DNA from: Scatophagus argus | Taxonomy: Eukaryota; Chordata; Actinopteri; Scatophagidae | Assembly: GCF_020382885.2 (NCBI RefSeq) | Contig: NC_058515.1 | Coordinates: 9,097,223-9,161,222 of the forward strand | Length of the DNA stretch: 64,000 bases | Reading direction: 5' to 3' | Part shown: piece by piece, positions 51,043-64,000 of the stretch | Numbering within the stretch: the stretch's first letter is position 1 | How the letters are laid out: the number at the start of each line of letters is the position of its first letter | The notes under the pieces: model-generated | Told to the model about the DNA's origin: nothing | The model's input: the letters and a program-made list of their open reading frames with translations, nothing else | Database searches by the model: none | Position numbers and translations under genes: made by a program

Positions 51043-53050
51043 TCACTCATCTTCCTCTGATGCACATTCCTGTTCATTAGCCTGTTGCTCCTGCTCCGTC
51101 TGCACCCGGATTGCAGGTATCATCACACGCCTTTTCCTCGCCAGGGAAAGAGCGATGCTCTTCTCGTAATAAGCACACTCATTGATGAAGAAAGGATAAA
51201 GAGGTTCGGTGCCTTTGTACCTCAGCGTTTCACCTGAGAAAGTCTGAAACAGGGGGTCTTCAGGGTGGAGGAGGCAAAAGTCTCGGTCCTGTGGCGAAGG
51301 AGAACCAACAAGCTTGATTGCTAATGAACAACACGTGCAAGATTTTAAATTTGCAAGGTTGTCTTCACATATGTGAGTGAAAAGGGGTAATTTTGTGCTG
51401 CACTCATATAAAATTATGAGAAAATGTCAGTTTTGAGAAAAATAATTAGTTTAACTTTGTAATTTGAGGAAAAAAAAGAAAAAACTCTAATGTTTACACT
51501 CAGAACTAACCAAACTGATTTTATTCAACACTAAAAGAACATTAAGAACATTAAGATCCACAAACCTGCAACCCTAAAAATGATGACAGATCTGACACAG
51601 CATACATGTGTCTGTTACAACAGAACCTAGACTGAGAAACTCACAATTTTATCCTACAGGCTAAAGACCATCTACATTGTTAGCAGCGCAAAGTTCAAAA
51701 GTCAGCATCTGTGATGTTACTGGGTGTGTTAGTGCCCAAGATCTGAGTGCTTTTTCCACTGCTGTTCAAATCTAACAAGACGCAAATACCTTTCAGACTG
51801 TACCTGGAGTTGAGGATGAATGGCTGCTGTGATGTTGCGAGTCTCCCTGTCTCTTGGGTAGTCGATGTGGTTAATCATGGTGAACACGTCCACGGATCCT
51901 TCTTCAAAAATGGTACCTGAAAACAAAAGCCGGAGAAGAATAAAAAGTGGATTTTAAGCGAGACCAAAGGGGGTTTAAGAAAGATAAAAGACTTGTGACA
52001 GTTTGGAGTCACGTCGCAAAGCAAAAATACTCAATTGGTAACCTGTGCTTAACTGCACCTGAGTTGAAGAAATGGACCCAGTCAAGCATGTGCTGCACCC
52101 CACATTTCATTGCAGTATAGATGTTTGACCTCACTACACCGTGTGGTTGGGGGCCGATCTCCATGGCTGCAGAAAATGGATTGTAGATGACAAAGTTTCT
52201 CAGTATTTAAATACTTTTGAGAAACTGGAGCTACAGTAAAACTAAAATAAAAATAAATAAATAAAGCAACGTACCAAAGCCATGTTTTCCCACTGAATCA
52301 AGAGAATATGATTCTTTTTTGGAAACATCAAAATGGATGTACCTCATTGGTATATCTGGCATCTGCCTCTGAAAGTGATATGTCAAACTCAACTTAGATT
52401 TCGAGCATAACCAACCTCAATTCTTTGTTCCATTTAGCTGATTCTGGAAATTTTCTCAAACATGCAGGGTGAACCGATTTTCCTTGAGTGTGTTTTGTGC
52501 TTGCCTGCAGGTATCTGAATATGTGCATGCAGATCCAGTCATGGTCAGAGTAAGCAATGAGGCACAGGCCCATGTTGGCTGTTGTGTTGTGGAGGTCACA
52601 CACAAGATCCACCGCCTCAGGACTCCCTTTGGGACCCAGCATGGCATTCAGTTGTCGGGCTCTGGTTATCTCGTAGGGGGTCGTGTCTGATATGGGCCCA
52701 CTGTGAGACACATAAATAATCAGATCACAACTCATCATGGTCACAGCTGTCAACGTGCACACCGTCAACCTCTCGGCGCCACCTTACGTGAGGGTGGCGT
52801 GGGTGAAGCAGCGGTTCAGGTCAGTGTTGATGTATCTGCGGCACTGCAGCGTGGCCGTTGGGTTCGACAGCACCATCAGCACTGACATAGGCTTCTTCTC
52901 CTCCTCTTCCTTCCCCTTCTCAACCACTTTCTTCTTCGCCTTCAGCAGCTCTCTCACCAAGTACACCCCAGACAGTTCATTGCCATGGGTGCCGCCACAC
53001 ACAGCAACTCTAGACAACCTCGACAAGCACACCACCTTGTCTACATCCAT
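51043..53050 (-). CDS. acy3: N-acyl-aromatic-L-amino-acid amidohydrolase (aspartoacylase-2)
   Basis: Six coding exons in transcript order: 53050-52788, 52700-52505, 52368-52275, 52166-52059, 51916-51804 and 51288-51043. They sum to 1,020 nt, 339 aa plus stop. The family removes acyl groups from N-acyl amino acids; ACY3 prefers N-acetyl aromatic amino acids and mercapturates and acts in the cytosol. Zinc ligands are visible: H22 and E25 in GGTHGNELSG, and H125 in DLHNTTANMG. Substrate and catalytic residues R72, N79-R80 (DLNR) and E187 (EIGPQPHG) are kept. The motifs CRRY, ITRARQLN, DLHNTTANMG and ESYSLDSVGKHG favour ACY3 over ASPA. Exon lengths of 94 and 108 nt are those I recall for ASPA. 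Intron 2 has a GC donor (CAG|GCAAGC). The protein ends in an acidic tail (ASEEDE). The start ATG follows a splice-acceptor-like CTCTCAG, so a 5'-UTR intron is likely. Confidence 0.95.
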
Positions 53051-54679
53051 CTGAGAGCAGGAAGAGACACGGTGGGAAAAAAGGGCAAGTAATTTGAAAG
53101 CATATGCAACAACAAAATATATTTTTTTTCTGTCTTCCTGTGTTACTGTATATTATGCATCCAGCTCTGTGTTCAAACACAACTGGTATTTATATACTGA
53201 TATATTTTATTCAGCACTGAAACAGCTCGTGCTTGTTTCGTTCGGTGACAGGTGTCAGTTACCCCAGTGTTGATGTCACTGGATACACTGTAGACAACAC
53301 TGCAGCACAAAGGAGAGATATCAATTTGTGTAACCTTACCTTGTTTTTCTGAAAAACTGTAAAGGGGTAGTTCCGGCTTTTTAAACCCTAGCAATGTGCT
53401 GTGCCCTAAAAGCAGCACTGAGACTGAGAGACTGTTTAAAGTCTTCTACCCGAGGAGAGCTTGTAGTAAAACAGGACAAACTGTCAGCTCTGCTGTCACA
53501 AATGAGGGATGAAACAAATGACGAAGCATCATACTCCACATCTTACCCAAGCCGTTAGCTTTCTCTTCCCTGTCCCTCCTGCTGTTTACCCTCTTCCACC
53601 CTCTCCCAGGCTTTCATGCAGCTTTACTGATTCAGCATTCCCATCCCTCCCTCTGTACAGGCTGTAACATCCTGTTATGCAAACTCTCACCGTCTCTACC
53701 ACCTCTTGTCCACTGCTCTGCACAGTACTATACTGTATCATAGGCAGGGTGTGTCCTGAGTGCGGCGTGGTGTATTGGTTGCTTCCTTTGGTCCCAGCAG
53801 CTGTGAGGTCCAACTGCAAGCCCCTCCCCAACTTTTCCCCAACTCCCTGTTTCTCTCTGCCCCATGTATAGGATGGTAGGTTCCAGTCTGCCTTTCAGAA
53901 AATTGGTTGAAAATAGATCTGCTGGCATGACACAGCAGGAGAGGCGCCTGTGGTGTGTGCAGTGAAAGAAACGGCTTCTCTCACAGGGAAAAAAAACAAG
54001 AGAACCAGCTGGTGATTCAAAAAGAACACATTTAATTTTTAACTGTTAATACAAGGAGCATGACTGCTAAAGATTAAAAATTAAAATAGCAGGTTAAATA
54101 TTGGCTTAATGCCCATTTTTCTTTTATTGTCAAGTTACATCATTTCCATATTTAGTAGGTGTTATTTCTTTTATTAGAAGTTAACATTTACTTTTTTAAA
54201 ATTTCTCTAATGAGTTGTGTAATTGTTTGCTGCTTTTTACTGCCTGACCGATGTGTTTGCATGTTTATCAGCCTATATTTGTTTCTGTACCTATAAAAAA
54301 CATTTTGATAAAGATGCCTCAAATCTTTTATGTAGTGACCAAGATATTTACAGTTGAAGTCTACAGCCATGCTCACTGACAGCAGAATATTTAGCTATAT
54401 CAGCATAATAATATGTTTAAGTTAAACCTATATGTTCACCATAAGTTTAGTGCATTAACTAATCTATAAAATTAGTTTATCAGGCACTTTGTCATGAACC
54501 ATAGTAGTGAGCAAATTACAATTTTGAGCTGACTGATGATAATTGTAGGTAAAAATGTTAAGCTATCACAAAATTTATTACAATTGTGACATGAATGTCT
54601 GTCAAATTTCATGATAATGATAATTTCATGAAATAGTTATTTTAGTCTAAATATTTCAGTCTTCAGCTTCTTGCTATTT
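53051..54679. other. acy3 upstream / intergenic
   Basis: No coding exon recognised. The pyrimidine-rich run before the acy3 ATG suggests an upstream non-coding acy3 exon somewhere here. Bases 54,000-54,670 are AT-rich and empty. Confidence 0.45.
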
Positions 54680-56040
54680 TATCGATCAACACATGCCAAC
54701 ACCAATATATCTGGTACATTTTCCTGACTCTTTAAAGGCAACTCTCCTATGACCCAGCATGGGCAATCCACCCTTTTCCAGCTGAGAACCATGGCCTCAG
54801 ACTTACAGGTGCTTATCCTCATCCCAACCACTTCACACTCGGCTGCAAACTGCCCCAGTGCGAGCTGGAGGTCACTGTGCGATGACGTTAATAGGACCAC
54901 GTCATCTGCAAAAAGCAGAGATGTAATCCTAAGGACAACAGACCTGATGCCCTCCACCACTTGGCTGTGCCTAGAAAACAGGCCCTTCGATCGCCATATT
55001 CCTGGAGACCCCATATTCTTTGAGAACATCCCACTGGATACTTCAAGGGACGCAGTCCTTTTCCAGATTCACAAAACACATGTGGACTGGTTGGGCAAAT
55101 TAGCACAACCCCTCCAGCACCCTTGCAAAGCTGTAGAGGTGGTCCAGTGTTCTATGGCCAAAACGAAAACCGCATTGGTTCAACTAACGGATGGACTCTT
55201 CTTTCTCCCCAGTGTCTAGAACATATGGCCACAGATCCGCTGATACAACTACAAAATCAATCATTGATCTGAGAACTAGGGTGTCCCGGTACCAAGTGCA
55301 CTTATGGACACCCTTATAGTCGAGCCTGGTGTTAGTTATAGACAAACTAGCCCAAGAATCTAATAACTGAGCATCGCTCGGGTTCAGATCAGGCAGGTTG
55401 TTCCTGCCATGTCACACTGTCATTGCCCATGAGCATTGAAATCCCCCAGCAGAACGACGACAACAGGGGCATCTCCCAGCACCCGTACCAAAGAGGGTGG
55501 GTGCTCTGAACTGTCGTTTGGTGCATAAGCACAAACAACTGTTAGGACCCCATTCCCAACCAGGGAAGCAACTCTCTTGTTCACCGGGGTAAATTCTAAC
55601 ATACAGGCAGAGCTGGAGGGGCTACAAGTAACCCTACACCTGCCCTCCACCTCTCCGGAAAAAAAGGAGAGTCCAACCCCTCTCAAGGAGGATGGTTCCA
55701 GAGCTGCTTATAGAGATCACCCTGACTATATCTAGCCAGAATCTCTCAACCTCACGCACAGTCTCATGCTCTTTCCTCACCAGTGAGGTGACATTCCATG
55801 TCCCAAGATTCAATAATTTGGAATCGGACTGCGAGGGTCCATGCCGTTGTCTGCTGCCTGATCCACATTGCAATAGACCCTGTGATTCCTACTGCCAGTG
55901 GTGGGCTCAATGATGGGCGGACCCAAGTCCCTGCTGAACCCCATGGATGAAGGCCTGACCACCAGGTGTTCACCAACGGGCCCCTTCCCCAGGCCTGGCT
56001 CCAGGGCAGGGTCCTGATAACCCTTCGGGCAGAGTACACT
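54680..56040 (-). mobile_element. broken LINE (APE endonuclease + reverse transcriptase)
   Basis: Read on the minus strand from 56,040: an endonuclease start (LLNLGTWNVTSLVRKE, about 55,810-55,760), then AYAPNDSSEHPP and LLGDFNAHGQ (about 55,430-55,530), then YKGVHKCTWY-like and SMIDFVVVSADLWPYVL (about 55,220-55,340), and finally the reverse-transcriptase core LLFADDVVLLTSS with MRISTCKSEAMVL (about 54,790-54,920). The pieces are in several frames and much of the RT is deleted. It is a dead Rex/RTE-like element, the same family as the fragment at 11,376-11,668. Confidence 0.85.
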
Positions 56041-57648
56041 TGTCCTTGCTTTTCTTACTCAGAGGTTTTTGTGAACAGTACTGTCTCGTTTTTCACCCTT
56101 TTCTTTGGTTTTTATTATTTTATTTAATAACATTAATAAGACATTCAATCTGAAGCTCCTATTGAACATGAGGACAGAAATTCCCAAGTGATTTGGCAAT
56201 TCTTTAATTGTGTTACCTAATTAATAGTTATTGGTAGACTGAAGGACAGGATGAAAGGCTATTTGTGTGACATCACAGCATTTGTTTATTACAGATTCTT
56301 TTTCTTGTTAATACAAAATACTGAACAACATGATGTCTCCTCATTGAAGTGTGGAAACTCCCTCATTTTCTGAAAATCAAGACAGTCCTCTTCCAATAAT
56401 ATGAGGAACCAAAAATACAAGAAAAAAAAAAACTACCTTACAGTTTTCTGTACTATAATATGAATTTCTATACATTTATAAAATCATACTTATTTGCAAT
56501 GCTTCTTTATTTATTCTTCATTTTTAAGTACACTTACAAACAAAATTATGAAATTCACACACACACACACACATATTACATCCCATGTTTTTGGTTTCAA
56601 AATTTTCTTGCATATGTATGAACTCTTCAGCAGATACAAAGATGTGGCATTTATTATCATCACTGCATTTACATGTGTTTTCTTTACTCATTTGTCACAA
56701 AGAATCCCATACTTTTTAAAATAATTTTTGCTGCAAAGTAACTTAGTTACCATTCACTTTATCCACAAAATGGCTACACATTATTCCAATCCTGTGAAAT
56801 GGGGGCAACTCATTATTTGTTATTGAATAAAACTGCACTAATGTGAGGTTTTCTCAGCACTGGAACAAGCATTTTGCCATTTTGCAGCTCTGTAGTCTTC
56901 ATCCAGATATTTCTTCAAAGTTTTCAAGTTTGTACAAGAAGCCAGCCACTCTAAGTGTCAGCATCATATATACTCAGGTGTGATGTAAATATAAGTGAGA
57001 AATGAGCAGGGTGCTCATTTTTAAGGCGACGAAAAAGTGTGTCCAGGCCATGTAGCCACATCAAAATTTCCACCATTGCAATTTCAATCAGGCTTTTGTA
57101 GAGGGGGAAAAAAATCTCTTCTAACTCTAAGACATGACAGTGTGGAGGTTCAACCAGTATTTTGGACAATCTTTTTTTCTTTCTTTTTTTTCCTTTTTTA
57201 ACTGCAGTGGCAGTGTCGTAAAATGATGGAAGAGCAGATATGCAGTCACACACACACAAGCACACCAGAACCTTCACGTAATTACATTAAGACACTAAAT
57301 CAGAGAGAGAAACAAGAAATCCTCGCTAACGTCTTGAAGGCCACCAAGCAACATTTTAATGAAATTATTTTAATCATATTTATATATATATATGTAAATG
57401 TATATATTAACCAGGTCTTACCCCTTTTTTTTAGAGTTATTACCAAAGCTCACAATGCTGTGGGTGACAATAGGTACACGACATTATCTCACAGGGTGTT
57501 ATCAGCACAAATCCTCTTCCACTCTTGGTCTGAGAGACTGAACAGACTTGAGCAGAGAGACTAAAAGAATGATCTACTGTAGATTTGGAAGCACTGCCTA
57601 TTTCATTTTCTCCTTGTTGTGCTTGGCCTGACCTGCAGCACAAATATT
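56041..57648. other. intergenic or distal osbp2 3' UTR
   Basis: AT-rich, with short CA runs (about 56,556-56,573 and 57,247-57,258) and no coding signal. Part of it may be a long 3' UTR of osbp2. Confidence 0.45.
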
Positions 57649-57654
57649 TTTATT
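57649..57654 (-). terminator. poly(A) signal candidate of osbp2
   Basis: AATAAA on the minus strand, 266 bases beyond the osbp2 stop codon. It is the first canonical hexamer I noticed downstream. More distal signals may be used instead. Confidence 0.4.
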
Positions 57655-57919
57655 CCATTCCTCTATGATGTGTGACAGCAACAAGGAAACTCAAGGAGAC
57701 AGGAACCAAAATGAGGTAAGGGAGGCCAGAGGGAAAACCCCCACTCCCCCTCTGGTTCAGACAGCAGAGACGGTCTTGGAGATCTCTTAGAACAGAGAGT
57801 CACTGGAGGAAGGCAGCCGTCCAAGTGGTAGTGGGGGACAAGCCTTTCTTTGAGTAGCTGTCCACCAGGCGGCTTTGATGGATCAGTCTCTTCAGGGCAC
57901 TTTGCAGTCAATGCAGAGG

Positions 57920-60900
57920 TCAAAATATCTCTGGACAGCCCTCCCAGATGCCACGATCCTTGGCTTCCCAGTAGCCTCCCTTATAAATATGGACTAGCTC
58001 ACCTGTGATCCGGTCCTCACAGTGCTCAAACCAGCGTGCCTGGTAGTTCTCATGAGGTGCACCTGAAAGACAGAAGAATTGTGTAACCAACAATGACGAA
58101 AGGAAACAATCTAGACATAACACTAGATCAGAAAACAAAGCATGAGGAGGTGGAAGTAAAACAGACAAAAAAAAGAGGAATACTTGCTTTTTAGTGAGGG
58201 ATCAGTAAGAGAGTCCTCATCGACAGCTTTTGGAAGAGAAAAGGGGGAATCACAGAGATTTTTTTTCTACCCCTTGATTCCAATATCAGCCCCATGAAAG
58301 GTAGAGAGGAAAACAGAAAAAAGTGAAGCATTAACATGCTGGAAACTCACCTTCTTCTGACTGGCTGGAGGTGCGTTGGCTGGCAGCTTCCCTCTCTCTC
58401 TCCCGACGGACGCTGCGTTGCTTCTCCTCCAGCCGTTGCTTCTCAGCATTGGCCTCGTCCCAGCGGCCATCCTCCATAAGGCGCTGGTCAGGCCGGAGCC
58501 GGCTGTCGGTGGGCGCAATACCCTCCTCAGGCTCGTTTAGGGTGAGTGCCAAGGCAGTGAAGTAGTACATGGTCTCTGCTCCCTCACTGTGGCAGAGCAA
58601 AGAAACCAAACTTCTAACTACATTCCAAAAATGATTGTATTTGGTGACGATAGTTCCTGACTTAAAATTTGTGCATCAAAGAAGGCTGAAGAGAACTATA
58701 ATCACCGTGCACCAAGGAAACCTACTCACAACAACACGCATGCAGAGTAAAGGGAAGTGAGAATATTTTGCTAATGGGCCAAGGACTGAAAGAATGTAAA
58801 AACCATATTATTTATAGACTCAATTTTATGCATACAGTGAGCCGTGCAGCAATAGTACTTACGGCAATGGGTTCCTCCTCCACACCTCTCTGGCTTTGAG
58901 GGTTTGATAGACAGTCTTCTGTTTGCCCTCAGCGCCGTTCTCCCCTCCTCGGCTGCTCTGCATCACCCGGGAAAATTCCATCTTCTCATCCCACGTGCCT
59001 GACAGCACATAGTGGGCCTTTCCATCCTTGTCCATCACCACCCCTGTCACCTGAAGAAAGAAGAAAGACAGAGAGGTAGTTAGCCTAGGAGCAAACTCAG
59101 GAATAAAGCATTATGACCTGTGAAGTGAAAGAAAGTGGTTAGGGTGGAGGGCAGGTAACTGTAGCAGCAAAACTGTTGCTTAAATATATTAAAGACACAA
59201 TAATAAAGACATTAAAGGTACTAAACATGCAACAAAGAACACTACAAAGTCTTTCAAGTGATAATAGCAAAGGAAACCAGCAGCAGTAGAAAGAAGGATA
59301 AAATGAAATGCTATGCTGCTGAATCTTGGAGGCAGAAAGGTAGAGAAAAAGAAGAACTGAATTAGTCAAAGGTCTTTGCATTTTCCTCACCTTCCTGGCC
59401 ACATCTCTGGAGAAGTAGCTGTAAGGAGCAAACTTCAAGTGGCAGCGGTCTCCGGTGGTGTGGTTCACTACATCTATCTCTCCTGACTGGCAGACATAGA
59501 AAGAAGAAGTAGAAGGAGGTTTGAAGGTATCCCTGACACTGTGGGGACATTTTCATTTTAGAGGGACTAAAAGATTAAACTTCCACTTGGCATGCGAGTC
59601 AGGCAACGTTTTCAACTTTCACTCAGTTGCTTGCAACTGGCAATCTCATCTCCAAATGATACTAAATCATACACAACAGACCTTTTAAGTGTATCATTTT
59701 CCTCACCTGATCGATCCATAATTTTCCCACAATGATGTTGTGCACTGTGGTGGTAACTTTCTTCCATGTGTAATGATTGTTGCCCTTTTCAAAGATGGCA
59801 TGAATTGTGCCTGGAAGGAAAGCGGAAATGCATACAAAGGAGACAAATAACCTTAGCTGTTTGTAATAAATCTAAGGTGTGACTAATTCCTGAAGCTTTA
59901 CTCGCTGATTCTTTAGTACTTAGTTTGTGTGCTACTTTGAAACAATCAAAATATTCATGCCCTGAACCTGTCACTGCCAGACCAGTTAGTGAAGGAGCAG
60001 CCTCTTACCTAAAGGCATAATGGAGAGGTATTTGCCTCTGAATTTGCTGGCAACAGTGATTTCCTGCCTCAGAGTCCAGCCACGATCAGAGATCGCATGA
60101 TGCGCTGCTGCAGGGGGGTGGTGACTCACCTGCGACAGAGGTGAAGACCATGTGAAGCAAACACTTTCTTTTAAAATAAAAGTATAACTTGGGGGTGTCA
60201 AAATGTGGTCCTTAACCGCTATTTTTTTGCAGGTTTGGATCATCCCATATGTTAATGACTCACATTTAGTCTTATATAAGCACAGACACACCAACAGACG
60301 CATCAAGTATGAAAAAATACCCAGTTGTTAGACTGTAGTGCTTGAAATCCAATTACATTACTCATCTACAATAGGATTTAATAGCAACTCCCACATGCCC
60401 AATCTAACTGAAAGCCCTTGTCACCGAATTAAACCAGTCTATACATACAGGCTGCATATCTTGTTAAAAAAGCTCCGGATTTGTTGCCTGAAAGCACAGT
60501 TTATTGGATTATTTATTGGACTGGATATATTTATATAGAGCTTTCTGTTGTTCTCATTGTCCAGCATTAAGCCTCCATTCTGTGTCCTATGATCACCTCC
60601 ACAAATCCTTTCCTGTCTCCACTTTCAACGTCCTTTTCCCCCCTACGTGCACTACAAGAAATTGTTAGCTGCCTTTTCACCTTCCATGCCAAACTACGCA
60701 AAAAATGTAAAGTAATTCCAAGAGTAACACACATTCCACATGCATATATAAAACCAACCATCCTCTTACGCATAGTTCCATAACATGTACCCTTCCTGAT
60801 TTCTATTTGTGTTAACACTCGTGAATTCTGGTGCCCTGTAACTTGTGAATCCCTGAATACATCAAAAAAGGAAGCAAAATACTGTCAAAACACTGAGTCA

Positions 60901-63881
60901 TTTGGATTTTTCAAGTCATCCTTCCTGACATTCATTCGCTGTTCAGTTTCACTTCCTTGTTAGAAGTACTCTGTCTTATTGTGTTACCCCTCCCCTCACC
61001 TGCTCACAGAGGGAGCGGTAGCCGCTCTCTCTCCGGCGGTCCAGCTCGTACGTCTCTCCCAGCAGGGGGTTGAAGGGCTTGCCTGTGCGGTGGACGGTGG
61101 TAGAGTAGGAGGACACGGAGAAGGCGGCCACGTAGCACATTTGCTCCAGCGAACTCTGGCACTTGGAGGCCTTATCCAGCAGCTCGTGGTACTCGAGGTC
61201 CTCAGACAATCGTTGCAGCATGGAAATGGGCTCGTTGAAGTTCACCTGCAGACAGCAAATAATTTCGATGTGAAATCTTGGTTACTTGAATCTGGGTTTA
61301 GTGTTTATGTACCAGATTATTTACAATATAATACTAGGAATAGTAAAACATACAGATGCATATAGCTCAACATTCAACACACTGTGTTTTTGGCTCAGCA
61401 TCACTGCCTGTCATTAGGATTCCAAATTTAATGTATTAATGTAAAGAATTTGACCATAACTTATGTTAAATTATGTAATTCAATTTGACATTTCTTTAAT
61501 CTAAGCATTTGGCAGAACCACTACAACCTTCACGCCTCACTGGACTGGATTCTGGAGCCCACTGGTTTACAAAAGGTGCAGCCAGTTTGTTTGTTTAATA
61601 AAGTAATATTAGAGTGGCCAATTTACTGGTCCAGCTCTACGTTTAATCTCAGTAAAAAACACTGTTTATATAATGCACATATTGTATTTTTGTATTATGA
61701 TAACTGTACTATTAATAATATCAGATTTAATTTCAATAATGCGGCAGTAGCACCGCAGTCTCTGTTAGCATTTGCATATTAATAATTTCACTAATCTCAC
61801 TGTTCAGTGTTTTAATAAGCCTTATGCTTGTATTTGGGCATAACAACTCCTATCACGAGGTACTATGATTTGCTTTCGTTTTATATTTTTGTCTTTTTGG
61901 TTCGCACGCTAGGGCTGATTACTACGATAATAGAGAGATCACTCGCAATCAAAAAAACCTGAAGAAAAATGACAGATGTGTATCTTGGGTAAATAAACAA
62001 GTCAACCTGAGAACTGGTTTCTCTGTAGATAATATCAGTGGATCTATTTCACCCACAGATGACTCTTACAGAATGTTGTTCACCCAGTATTACAGACAAA
62101 GAGAACTGGTGTTTTGATTAAGGCAATCCCACAGAAATATGCTGGTATCATAAGTTTGCGATGTGCTGGCATGACCTTCACGGACAGTGATCAGCTTGTT
62201 AGACTATCTGTACACCAAAATTAGCTCATATTTGTGGGTTTCTTAAACACTGGTAAACCTAATCAAAGTTGCCATCCTTGCCTACTGTATGCATTTACCA
62301 CCAAAGACAAAAGTCAGATGTTAGAGGGTGATTTGTCCAGTGTGAAAGACATATTACACTGAAATTTTCTAGCATTCTCGCATTTTTGATGCAAGCACAC
62401 AAAGAGCAGTTTGCAGAAGAGGATGTGAAAACAGCCCAAGGCTTTTACTGGCCAGGCTCACTAACAAACTTCCAGTAAGTCACGCTGGGTCTCACTCACA
62501 GGCATCGGGATCTTGGACAGCTCTTTGCCAATGCAGTTCTTCATGATACTCCACAGATTGAGAGAATAGTTGGGTTTGTCCGGAATGCGTGTTCGCCTCT
62601 TCTTCAATGGCACCAACTCCTGAGAGGGAGATTCCTGGTTCATCGCTAGAGGCTCCTCATTAAGCTAAAGAGGGAGATTTATCATCACTGTAGCACGATC
62701 ACAGCTTTATTAGCAATACATCTACCATCCTGTCGCAGCTTTAAACTGCACATCCAATGATAATAAATGAGGGTAAACTACATTTTCATGGTGTTTTTAC
62801 TGACAGTGAATGAACCCTTTTAAACAGCCTTTCCGTAGGCCAGAATGAGACGTACCGACTGATCATCAGAACACATTTCGCTGTTGAAACCGCTGATGTT
62901 ACTGCTTGACCTTCTGTAAGACAAAGAGATTTTCTCAGTCTGATGAAATAAACAGCCAGTGTAAAATATAAGGAAAACAGATCACAGACTGAACAGACTA
63001 ATACTAACTGAATCAATTAGACGGGGCCTGCACAAATATGAAAACAATGAGATCAACCCACATGGAAATGGTTTAAATACATAAACTTGGAGCTTAAGGG
63101 AAATCACACTTTGAAAGGTATGTATGACTGCCTTTGTAGTAAACGTGTGAATTAGAGTGCACTGACTTGTGAAACTGTGGGTCTGCAGGTACAGTGATAA
63201 ACTCCGGCGCCTCCTCCATGGCATCAAAGAACTCATTGTCGTCGTCCTCATCACTGGCCTCACCTTTTCCGGGTCCAGCAGCACCTTAACAACCAAAACA
63301 AAAGAAAGAAAACAAACAAACTTTTCAATACTGGAGTCCTGAGGGATCCCTTTTACCATGGATGTGTTTTGTCACATTTTATGCTGATGATAAACTGTTC
63401 TAACAACTTTCTGGTGCTGCAAAACCCTGCTGTGACATGTACTGTAAAGCAACTAGCATATTCTCAAATCTATACACATGTTCCAAGATCAGCAAGCAAA
63501 AAATAACAGAATGGTATAATAGAAAGGGGTTGGAAAAATCAATTCTGATTATTCGGTGAAGTAAACATAATGGAGTAAAATAAAGGCAGACTTACCAGAG
63601 TGCAAGAGAGGAAGAGGAAAATGGAAAGTTCACGAGTTGGAAAACAACTGACTTAACATTAACTGTAACTTAGGAAGTGGTCAGCGCCAGATCTTACTTT
63701 TGTTGTCTGCAGTAGCATTAGCCTGTGCAGCCCCTCTGAATGCTCGCTCCAGGTGGTTGTGCTGCTTGGCAAGTTGTTCTAAAGTCTCCTCCAGCCTCAC
63801 TCGCTGGTCCCGTTCTGCTTGAAGGGCCTTCTGCCATCGCTTGCTGTGGGCCTGAGCCAGCGCAAGGAAGTCTCTGCACGC
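57920..63881 (-). CDS. osbp2: oxysterol-binding protein 2 (ORP4), 3' part
   Basis: Eleven exons in transcript order: 63881-63698, 63284-63167, 62913-62856, 62664-62500, 61245-61000, 60129-60009, 59810-59707, 59486-59391, 59050-58863, 58586-58351 and 58062-57920. They give 1,659 nt, 552 codons plus stop, all in phase. The product is a sterol/phosphoinositide lipid-binding and transfer protein working at ER contact sites. Visible in order: a coiled coil ([16 protein letters not shown]), the FFAT motif EFFDAME at residues 79-85 of the visible part (VAP binding), [10 protein letters not shown], the linker [18 protein letters not shown], and the ORD with the family fingerprint EQVSHHPP (residues 256-263). 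The C-terminus ends [33 protein letters not shown] and YKGGYWEAK agree with OSBP2 rather than OSBP. The N-terminal part, including the PH domain, lies beyond 64,000. Confidence 0.93.
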
Positions 63882-64000
63882 CTGAGGGGCACAACATCAA
63901 ACAGGGTCAACAAGGAGCAGTTAAACCAACAATCCAGTTAATGTGAGAAATTGTGATCTGTTGGTTTGGCCTGCACAGAGTAAAGGCTGCAAGGAGTATA

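Noticed and set aside
53586-53928. Possible coding exons upstream of acy3
   Set aside because: The ORFs on both strands overlap each other and show no family resemblance. The acy3 product is already complete at its N-terminus (GGTHGNE near residue 20, as expected).

Overview
The window looks like teleost (ray-finned fish) nuclear DNA. It is AT-rich, and its genes are split into many short exons with GT-AG introns. It carries fish-type interspersed repeats (a tRNA-headed SINE with a (GGAT)n tail, Tc1-like remnants, Rex/RTE-like LINE pieces, GATA and TA microsatellites). Three genes on the right are clear vertebrate orthologues.

Positions 1-45,240 hold a local family of mucin-like genes on the + strand. 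Two look intact. Gene A (CDS 5331-8880, 820 codons) reads signal peptide - Thr/Ser/Gly-rich domain with a 72-nt tandem repeat - SEA domain (type A) - short Thr linker - SEA domain (type B) - GPI-anchor tail. Gene B (CDS 19878-44364, about 6,666 codons in my model) has the same plan, with four extra cassettes inserted. Each cassette is one long Thr/Pro/Ala-rich (PTS) exon plus one SEA-B domain split over three exons. The full order is signal - [PTS-SEA-B]x4 - PTS - SEA-A - PTS - SEA-B - GPI tail. Reading frame and splice phase agree across all exons; the only weak junction is the first acceptor of gene B. Two decayed relatives flank them: a head-end remnant at about 1120-2990 and a tail-end remnant at about 15,231-16,410. 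At least four tandem copies therefore once existed.

Positions 45,240-64,000 hold ordinary single-copy genes. cldnd1 (+, 46481-49036, four coding exons, 252 aa) is a claudin-family four-pass membrane protein. acy3 (-, 51043-53050, six coding exons, 339 aa) is an aspartoacylase-2 type zinc amidohydrolase and is convergent with cldnd1. The 3' part of osbp2 (-, 57920-63881, eleven exons, 552 codons seen) covers the coiled coil, FFAT motif and oxysterol-binding domain; its PH-domain end lies beyond the right edge. A broken LINE (about 54,680-56,040, -) lies between acy3 and osbp2.

The most unusual content is gene B. It is a very large, apparently GPI-anchored, multi-SEA mucin built from frame-neutral (phase 1-1) cassettes whose introns still record the order of duplication. 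Exon limits were derived by hand from splice signals and reading frame. No alignment or database search was run, so orthologue names rest on recognised protein motifs.
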